In this document: piece after piece, positions 50,703 to 55,386 of the stretch
Position numbering within the stretch: the first letter of the stretch is position 1
How the letters are laid out: each line of letters starts with the position of its first letter
The notes under the pieces: model-generated
Databases searched by the model: none
What the model was told of the DNA's origin: nothing
The model's input: only the letters and a program-made list of their open reading frames with translations
DNA from: an uncultured Lachnospiraceae bacterium
GTDB taxonomy: Bacteria > Bacillota > Clostridia > Lachnospirales > Lachnospiraceae
NCBI GenBank assembly: GCA_905235435.1
Contig: CAJOLD010000010.1
Coordinates: 1-55,386, forward strand
Direction: 5' to 3'
Length of the DNA stretch: 55,386 nt
Translations under genes and position numbers: made by a program

Positions 50703-51746
50703 TCACCCTGCCTTTCCGGTCCGGTAAAATATGATCACAAAAGCCACAGCACCGACCAGCGACGTGACCACGCCGATCGATAATTCCACCGGACTCATCA
50801 GCGTCCTGGCCGTAAGATCCGCCAGAAGAAGGAAGATCGCCCCGGAGAACAGAGAGGCCGGCAGCAGCCTTTTGTGATTGGGGCCGACCAGCATGCGGGC
50901 AATGTGCGGCATCACGAGGCCGACAAAGCTGACGGTGCCGGAGATGGAGACACACACGCCGATGAGCACGGAGATCGTGATCAGAACGATCAGCTTGACC
51001 CGTTTGACGTTCACGCCCACATGGCGGGCATTGTCCTCCCCGATGGCAAAGGCATTGAGCTCATCGCCAAGGTGCAGCAGAATGCCTCCGCAGATGATCA
51101 GCGCCAGACAGAGCAGTTTGACCTGGTCGTAGTTTACCCCCGAAAAGGACCCCAGCGTCCAGAAATTCAGGGAGCGGACATGTTCGCTCGAAAAGGTGAT
51201 GATCAGCGAGATGATGCTGGAAATGAACATCGTATAGATCACACCGATGAGAATGATGCTGTTGGTGGCCAGGGACCGGTCAAGCGCGTATGCCAGGGAC
51301 AGGATCAGGACCAGAGAGCCGAACGCAAACAGCATGGCAAGGACCATGACGCCTCCGTAAGCGGACCCCGGAAGCGTAAAACCCGTCGCCATGGCGATCA
51401 GCGCCCCCAGCGACGCCCCGGAAGAGACGCCTATGGTGGAGCCATCCGCCAGCGGGTTGCGCAGCAGCCCCTGCATGGCGGCGCCGCACAGGGAAAGGGA
51501 GGCTCCTGAGAGCGCAACGCACAGGACCCTCGGGAGCCTTACATTCAGTATGATGTTTTTCGCGATATTCTCCGGAACGGGCTTCCCCCACAGGGTATTC
51601 CATACGGCGGTGACCGTATCTCCCGGGGAGATGCGGACGCTGCCCGCACATACGCACAGGATCATTGTCACAAGCAGCACTGCCGCAAGGAGCACGTAGG
51701 TGGCGGGGGCAAGCCGTTCCCTTTTTAAGTTTCGGGCGTCTTTCAT
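50703..51746 (-). CDS. btuC: Corrinoid (B12) ABC transporter permease, FecCD family
   Basis: A protein of 347 residues with about 10 transmembrane helices. RLPRVLCVALSGASLSLCG, MQGLLRNPLADGSTIGVSSG and SGTVSFVGLVMPHIARMLVG are hallmarks of FecCD/BtuC permeases. Two copies with BtuD would form the importer; the riboswitch indicates corrinoid cargo. It lies 53 bp after btuF. Confidence 0.92.
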   Translation of the reverse strand: MKDARNLKRERLAPATYVLLAAVLLVTMILCVCAGSVRISPGDTVTAVWNTLWGKPVPENIAKNIILNVRLPRVLCVALSGASLSLCGAAMQGLLRNPLADGSTIGVSSGASLGALIAMATGFTLPGSAYGGVMVLAMLFAFGSLVLILSLAYALDRSLATNSIILIGVIYTMFISSIISLIITFSSEHVRSLNFWTLGSFSGVNYDQVKLLCLALIICGGILLHLGDELNAFAIGEDNARHVGVNVKRVKLIVLITISVLIGVCVSISGTVSFVGLVMPHIARMLVGPNHKRLLPASLFSGAIFLLLADLTARTLMSPVELSIGVVTSLVGAVAFVIIFYRTGKAG

Positions 51747-51799
51747 ACTCCATTATCCCTTTGTCAGAGTCTCTTCCCCGGAAGTTTCCTGCCTGCTCA

Positions 51800-52768
51800 T
51801 CACGCGGCCGGAGCAGCCTCCTCGGTCTCAGCCTCCGCGGCAGTCTCTCCGGAGCCCTCACCATAAATGAAGTTATAGAGTTCTACCGCCGCGTCCTTCA
51901 GCCTCGGGCCCGGACGGGACAGCGCGTTGGAATCGGACGCGTTGAAGATCTGTCCGTTCTTCACCGCCTTCATATCCTGCCATCCCTCACGTTCCATGAT
52001 CTCTTCCACGGGAGTCGGCCCATCTCCGTAGTACATGGTGATGGTCACAATATAGTCCGGATCCCGAGCGATCACCTGCTCTTCGCTGACGGCGGCCCAG
52101 TCATCCACATCCTCAAAAATGTTGGTCAGGCCGCAGATGCCCGCCAGTTCATCCATGAAGGTCCCTTTTCCGGCAGCCCACAGTCCCCACTGAAGAGGAG
52201 AAACTTCGAAGTAGACCGTCTTTTCTTCCTCTTCCTCTTCCTCTTCCGCTTCCGTTTTCTCTTTGATCTCCTCAAAGGTCGTCTGCATGTCGGTGATGAG
52301 CGCCTCGGCGTTCTCCTCCCTGCCCATCAGCTGACCGACCATGCGGATGGCTTCATACACACCCTCAATATCGGAGGCATGGCTGACCGCGACCTTGATC
52401 CCGTTATCCTCCAGCTGCTTGACCTGCTCCTCGCTCTGCGCCATATCGTTCATCAGAACGACCTGCGGCTCCAAAGCCAGGATCTCCTCGATGTTGGTCT
52501 CCTCTCCGGACTGCACGACGCGCGTACCCAGGATGGATTCCGGATAATCACAGTACTCGCCGATCCCCACGAGCGCGTCTTCACATCCGATCGCGCAGAG
52601 GATCTCGCAGTCTGACGGCTGCAGGGCCACGACACGGGTGGCCGGCTCCGCCAGCGTGATCTCCCTGCCATACATATCCGTCACGGTGATGCCCTCATCG
52701 GCAAGGACGGTCAGGCTGCTCCCAAGCGTCAGCGCTGCCAGAAGAATAAGTAAGTGTTTTTTGGACAT
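51800..52768 (-). CDS. btuF: Corrinoid-binding protein of the B12 transporter
   Basis: A protein of 322 residues of the BtuF/FhuD-like helical-backbone family: VTDMYGREITLAEPATRVVAL at the start of the fold, EEILALEPQVVLMND, and PGPRLKDAAVELYNFIYG at the end. A signal sequence is present (about 1-23) but I see no lipobox cysteine, which is odd for a Gram-positive binding protein. An EEEEEEE run near residues 183-190 sits inside the interdomain helix region, and the tail is Glu/Ala-rich. Confidence 0.88.
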   Translation of the reverse strand: MSKKHLLILLAALTLGSSLTVLADEGITVTDMYGREITLAEPATRVVALQPSDCEILCAIGCEDALVGIGEYCDYPESILGTRVVQSGEETNIEEILALEPQVVLMNDMAQSEEQVKQLEDNGIKVAVSHASDIEGVYEAIRMVGQLMGREENAEALITDMQTTFEEIKEKTEAEEEEEEEEKTVYFEVSPLQWGLWAAGKGTFMDELAGICGLTNIFEDVDDWAAVSEEQVIARDPDYIVTITMYYGDGPTPVEEIMEREGWQDMKAVKNGQIFNASDSNALSRPGPRLKDAAVELYNFIYGEGSGETAAEAETEEAAPAA

Positions 52769-52870
52769 ATCTGTGTACCTCCTTTAATATGATCAAATGA
52801 AGCAGCGAGATGGAATAAAGCTTTTTATATGATGCCACGAATTGCTTCGTTTCTTTGGGACCCTGGCATC

Positions 52871-53157
52871 AAAAAAGTGTCCCTCCCTGAGGAACACTAA
52901 ACAGGCTGACAGCACAGCCGCCGGCCCAATAGCATCACCCACCCCCAGAGGATCATCATTTCACGGTATAAACAAGTCTCCCGGCTTGGCATCATCCTAC
53001 TCGCGCGCCTTCCCGCTTTCGCAGTGGCTTCTTCCCGCGCTTTCGTCCGCTTCACGGTTACTGGGATAGCCCGGAACTTTCATCCGTATTCCTGTGACGC
53101 GTTTCTTTAAAAACGCGCCGCGCATCGCTGCGCAGATACACCGGCTATTCATTTGTC
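52871..53157 (-). promoter_or_regulatory. Cobalamin riboswitch with terminator
   Basis: The minus strand reads GCCACTG, then GGGAAGGCGCGCGAGTAGGA and AAGCCGGGAGACTTG, the order and sequence of the B12 aptamer core (the last is the B12 box). The expression platform ends in a terminator, AGTGTTCCTC/GAGGGACACT followed by six T (52898-52871). It precedes btuF by about 100 nt. High cobalamin should favour termination and reduce uptake. Confidence 0.95.
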
Positions 53158-53163
53158 TTTCGT

Positions 53164-53192
53164 ATTGTATCGCTTTCCCTGACGCAGGTCAA
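53164..53192 (-). promoter_or_regulatory. Promoter of the cobalamin riboswitch and btuFCD
   Basis: On the minus strand TTGACC (53187-53192), a 17-bp spacer and TACAAT (53164-53169). Confidence 0.85.
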
Positions 53193-53284
53193 TCAGGACG
53201 CGCAAGATGCGAAACCTTCTGCAATCCTCTCGTTCCGTGCGCGGTGCGTGTGGCACTTGTGCCTCGCGGTGCGCGCGCGACTCC

Positions 53285-53330
53285 CCGCGGCCGCCGGCTG
53301 CCGGTAGGTATTAAAGCAAGTCGCGACTAT
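53285..53330. repeat. Block A copy at the left side of the repeat array
   Basis: CCGCGGCCGC, CGGCT, then ATTAAAGCAAG and the palindrome AGTCGCGACT (53319-53328) match 1054-1099. TGCCGGG and CGCGCCGGG follow in both loci. Confidence 0.8.
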
Positions 53331-53363
53331 TTTTTATTGACTTGCCGGGTTCAATACCGCGCC

Positions 53364-53826
53364 GGGCAGACCAGATGTGGATTTAGGACAAACTGCACTG
53401 CCCGCCTTTTGGGGCCGGGCAGCGCAGTTGGGGGAAATCGCCTCCCGGCACTGCCATCTGAAAAGGGGCGGGCAGACCACTTTGGGAAATAAGCCATTTG
53501 ATCCGTAAGCCTTTTTAGGGCCTAGCAGTGCATCTTGGGAAAACAGGCTAGGTGCGCTGCCCGCCCGGCAGTGCATTTGTCGGGTATGTCCTTGCCGGTC
53601 CGTAAACCAGTTTTGACCACGAAAATTCGGGCAGTGCACATGGGGGAATATTGGAAATAACGCTGCTTTCGGGGCAGTGCAATTTTGGAAATATTCATAT
53701 TGATCTGCCAGGCCTCTGAAACATGGCAGTGCAACTCGGTAATATAGGCTCACTGCGCTGCTTTTTGCTACTAGCTGAGCCAAGCTGAGCAGTGCAAACC
53801 TCGAAAATCCCAGGGTTGGTCTGCCT
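53364..53826. repeat. Array of nine helically phased dyad units
   Basis: Each unit begins with a version of GGGCAGTGCA followed by TTGGGAAATA-like sequence. The C of GGCAG lies at 53367, 53420, 53473, 53526, 53569, 53632, 53675, 53727 and 53790. Intervals are 53, 53, 53, 43, 63, 43, 52 and 63 bp. In seven of nine units an inverted CTGCC/CTGC arm has its G 32-33 bp from that C; units 3 and 5 lack it. Arms approach GGGCAGTGCA/TGCGCTGCCC. The region codes for nothing recognisable; open frames across it are chance. No cas gene, integrase or reverse transcriptase is adjacent. Function unknown. Confidence 0.85.
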
Positions 53827-53862
53827 TCGCCCGCGGCGACAGGCTTCCGGAAGGTAATAAAG
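53827..53862. repeat. Block A copy truncated by the IS110-family element
   Basis: TTCGCCCGCGGC, AGGCTTCCGGAAGG and TAATAAAG match 1049-1085. The match stops abruptly after AATAAAG; where the other copies continue with CAAGTCGCGACT, this one reads ACAATATGTAATG. Confidence 0.78.
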
Positions 53863-53884
53863 ACAATATGTAATGACCTCCGAT

Positions 53885-53913
53885 TTGTAGGCCCGTGGAT
53901 TTACCTGTATAAT
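53885..53913 (+). promoter_or_regulatory. Putative transposase promoter
   Basis: TTGTAG (53885-53890), a 17-bp spacer and TATAAT (53908-53913), about 50 bp before the transposase start. Confidence 0.55.
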
Positions 53914-53964
53914 ACAAGTCGACAAAGACAAATAGTAACAGGGATTACCGCATACAGTCATCAA

Positions 53965-55086
53965 ATGAAGTATAGCACAGTTTACGTTGGAATGGATGTT
54001 CACAAGGATACTTTCTTTCTCTGCTGTTACACAAATGAGAAAGAGAAAGCCGAATACCCTCAGAAGGTTGATGGTCATTACAGCAAAGTCATCAACTACA
54101 TCGAGGCCATGCGTTTCCATTACGGAGATGATGCCCTTTTCATATGCGGCTATGAAGCTGGCTGCCTCGGATTCACGTTGTATCACCAGCTGATGAATCA
54201 TAAGGTAAAATGCGTCATCCTCGCACCTACTACCATGGTTCAGCAGAAGGGCAGGAAAAAGGTCAAGACAGATAAGCGTGACGCTGCACTTATTGCCAGG
54301 TGTCTGGCCCATCACGATTATTCACCGGTCCATATCCCGACAGAACAGGATGAGCAGACCAAGGAATATATCCGTATGAGGGACGATCACAAGCTTGCCC
54401 TCAAAAAGGTAAAACAGCAGATCCTTTCCTTCTGCCTGCGGCACAACTACAGGTTTGATGGTACAGCCAATTACTGGACGCAGGCCCATCTGAAATGGCT
54501 CAGAGCCTTAAAACCAGAAGGATTATATGCGGAGATTCTGCAGGAGTATCTCCTGACATATGACAATCTCACCGACAAGCTGGAGCGGTTCGACAAACGT
54601 ATCGAGGAGCTCGCATCAAATGAAACCTACCGGGAGAATGTCGGAAAGCTGTCCTGTTTTCTTGGTGTCAAAACGGTGACCGCTCTGGCGGTGCTTACTG
54701 AAGTTGGCGATTTTAAGCGCTTTGGCTCTGCTCAGCACTTTGCTTCCTACATTGGACTTACGCCCGGCGAGGATTCGAGTGGTGACAGCCAGAACCGCCT
54801 TGGGATTACAAAGGCCGGAAACCGTCATGTTCGCTGTTTGCTGGTAGAAGCGGCACAAAGTTACAGTCACGGACATATCGGCTATAAATCCAAAGCGCTA
54901 AAAGCCAGGCAGGATGGAAATCCGGCGGAGGTGATTGCTTATGCTGACAAAGCCAACGAACGATTGCGCAGAAAGTACTATCACATGGTTCTTAAAAACA
55001 ACAAGAAGACGAATGTAGCAAAAACCGCTGTTGCCCGGGAGCTTGCCTGCTTTATGTGGGGCATGATTACCGGCAATGTGGTGTGA
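53965..55086 (+). CDS. IS110-family transposase (DEDD)
   Basis: A protein of 373 residues. The N-terminal RuvC-like DEDD domain shows YVGMDVHKDTFFLC (Asp11), FICGYEAGCLG (Glu64) and KTDKRDAALIARCL (Asp103, Asp106). A coiled-coil middle is followed by the Transposase_20 domain with SYIGLTPGEDSSGDSQ and LGITKAGNRHVRCLLVEAA, which holds the likely catalytic serine. Such recombinases are guided by a bridge RNA encoded in a noncoding end of the element. Composition is less GC-rich than neighbouring genes, consistent with transfer. The reading frame is intact. Confidence 0.95.
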   Translation: MKYSTVYVGMDVHKDTFFLCCYTNEKEKAEYPQKVDGHYSKVINYIEAMRFHYGDDALFICGYEAGCLGFTLYHQLMNHKVKCVILAPTTMVQQKGRKKVKTDKRDAALIARCLAHHDYSPVHIPTEQDEQTKEYIRMRDDHKLALKKVKQQILSFCLRHNYRFDGTANYWTQAHLKWLRALKPEGLYAEILQEYLLTYDNLTDKLERFDKRIEELASNETYRENVGKLSCFLGVKTVTALAVLTEVGDFKRFGSAQHFASYIGLTPGEDSSGDSQNRLGITKAGNRHVRCLLVEAAQSYSHGHIGYKSKALKARQDGNPAEVIAYADKANERLRRKYYHMVLKNNKKTNVAKTAVARELACFMWGMITGNVV

Positions 55087-55386
55087 GGTATCACAGCGTG
55101 CTGCCAGCATCAAGGCCGGGCCGCCTGCGGCGGTGCTTCGCAGCCTTGACCCTGCCATCCCGCTGTGAAAACAGGCACCTAAGCCGTTGTAAGCCGGCTT
55201 GCGCCGTCATAAACGGCATGTAACTCAATCAACACCGGAGGCATCCTGAAAGAGCTTTAGACTCTTCAAGGTTCGAGCTATCTACGAACTTGCTTTGTTG
55301 GCACTTTAGTGATCCACGCTAAAAGACGGTAGAGCTCACGGCGGACCATTGACCTGTAGGTAAGGGGAGCAATCCCTGAATCCACG
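55087..55386 (+). other. Structured noncoding region downstream of the transposase; candidate bridge RNA
   Basis: No coding frame is convincing in these 300 bases. A long hairpin spans 55092-55167 (outer arms CACAGCG and CGCTGTG, inner AAGGC/GCCTT and CCGC/GCGG). Smaller hairpins follow: GCCGT-CATAA-ACGGC (55203-55217), AGAG/CTCT, TTCG/CGAA around AGCTATCTA, CTTTAG/CTAAAAG, and GGGAGCAATCCC near the end. Dense short stem-loops with exposed loops in this position fit the bridge RNA of IS1111-group elements. Boundaries cannot be set because the window ends. Confidence 0.5.

Larger units (their letters stand above)
53863..55386 (+). mobile_element. IS110-family insertion sequence, right end beyond the window
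   Basis: The left boundary near 53863 is inferred from the point where block A homology breaks. The element then holds about 100 bp of leader, the transposase and at least 300 bp of noncoding DNA. The continuation of block A (CAAGTCGCGACT) is not seen before 55386, so the right end should lie outside. No terminal inverted repeat was sought successfully. Confidence 0.7.

Noticed and set aside
53334..53783. Open frames on the minus strand across the array
   Set aside because: They follow the repeat structure, have no ribosome binding site and resemble no protein.
53364..53826. CRISPR array
   Set aside because: Repeats are degenerate, intervals vary by about 10 bp, spacers are too short, and no cas genes are present.
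53364..53826. Integron attC cassettes
   Set aside because: No integrase gene and no cassette genes between the units; units are too close together.

Overview
The window is about 55 kb of GC-rich (by eye near 60%) chromosome from an anaerobic Clostridia-type Firmicute, most likely Lachnospiraceae-like. Evidence: a large SRP RNA with an Alu domain, a T-box leader, a cobalamin riboswitch, pyruvate:ferredoxin oxidoreductase, the [FeFe]-hydrogenase maturase HydE, butyrate kinase, an Fe-dependent alcohol dehydrogenase, AGGAGG ribosome binding sites and TTGACA/TATAAT promoters. Family-level placement is inference. Most genes lie on the minus strand; the exceptions are an rRNA methyltransferase, buk-pta, a small ribbon-helix-helix gene and an IS110-family transposase.

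Layout, left to right. 1-780: N-terminal part of an exported acidic protein, cut by the window edge. 781-1170: noncoding, with one copy of an interspersed repeat. 1185-9777 (read right to left): Na/Pi symporter, MoxR ATPase, DUF58, a small membrane protein, two von Willebrand A proteins, a TPR protein (a Bat-like membrane complex) and a two-subunit iron-sulfur fumarase, ended by a clear terminator. 9893-15900: pckA, a TSCPD protein, an HtrA-type protease behind a perfect 14-bp inverted repeat, then maf, epsC and a zinc-ribbon protein. 15919-27603: a T-box leader followed, without obvious internal terminators, by a 2-isopropylmalate-synthase-like protein lacking the family's metal ligands, a TIM-barrel/acyl-CoA-ligase fusion, PFOR and a heterodimeric ABC exporter. 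27600-31829: DegV, a flavodoxin-fold reductase and a Ca2+-type P-type ATPase. 31884-40142: SRP RNA, tadA, a polar amino-acid ABC transporter whose binding-protein gene is frameshifted, a MATE exporter, an 816-residue adenosine-deaminase-like protein with a C-terminal SLOG-like domain, and a cytoplasmic NlpC/P60 enzyme. 40162-45616: rRNA methyltransferase, L,D-transpeptidase, hydE, buk-pta. 45638-49923: dapA, phosphatase and ROK kinase; a lone ribbon-helix-helix protein; alcohol dehydrogenase. 49943-53192: btuFCD-type corrinoid uptake under a cobalamin riboswitch. 53285-55386: a repeat array and a partial IS110-family element.

The most unusual signal is the noncoding array at 53364-53826. Nine degenerate units, each an imperfect dyad with anchors about 33 bp apart, are spaced 53, 53, 53, 43, 63, 43, 52 and 63 bp, that is 4, 5 or 6 helical turns. 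A single unit of the same family lies at 996-1034, and both loci share a flanking block ending in AGTCGCGACT. The IS110-family element appears to have inserted inside that flanking block. The window holds at least 300 bp of structured noncoding DNA after its transposase, a position where IS1111-group elements carry a bridge RNA.

Metabolically the genes fit a fermenter: PEP carboxykinase, PFOR, fumarase, acyl-phosphate kinase and phosphotransacetylase, alcohol dehydrogenase, B12 uptake and peptidoglycan remodelling.
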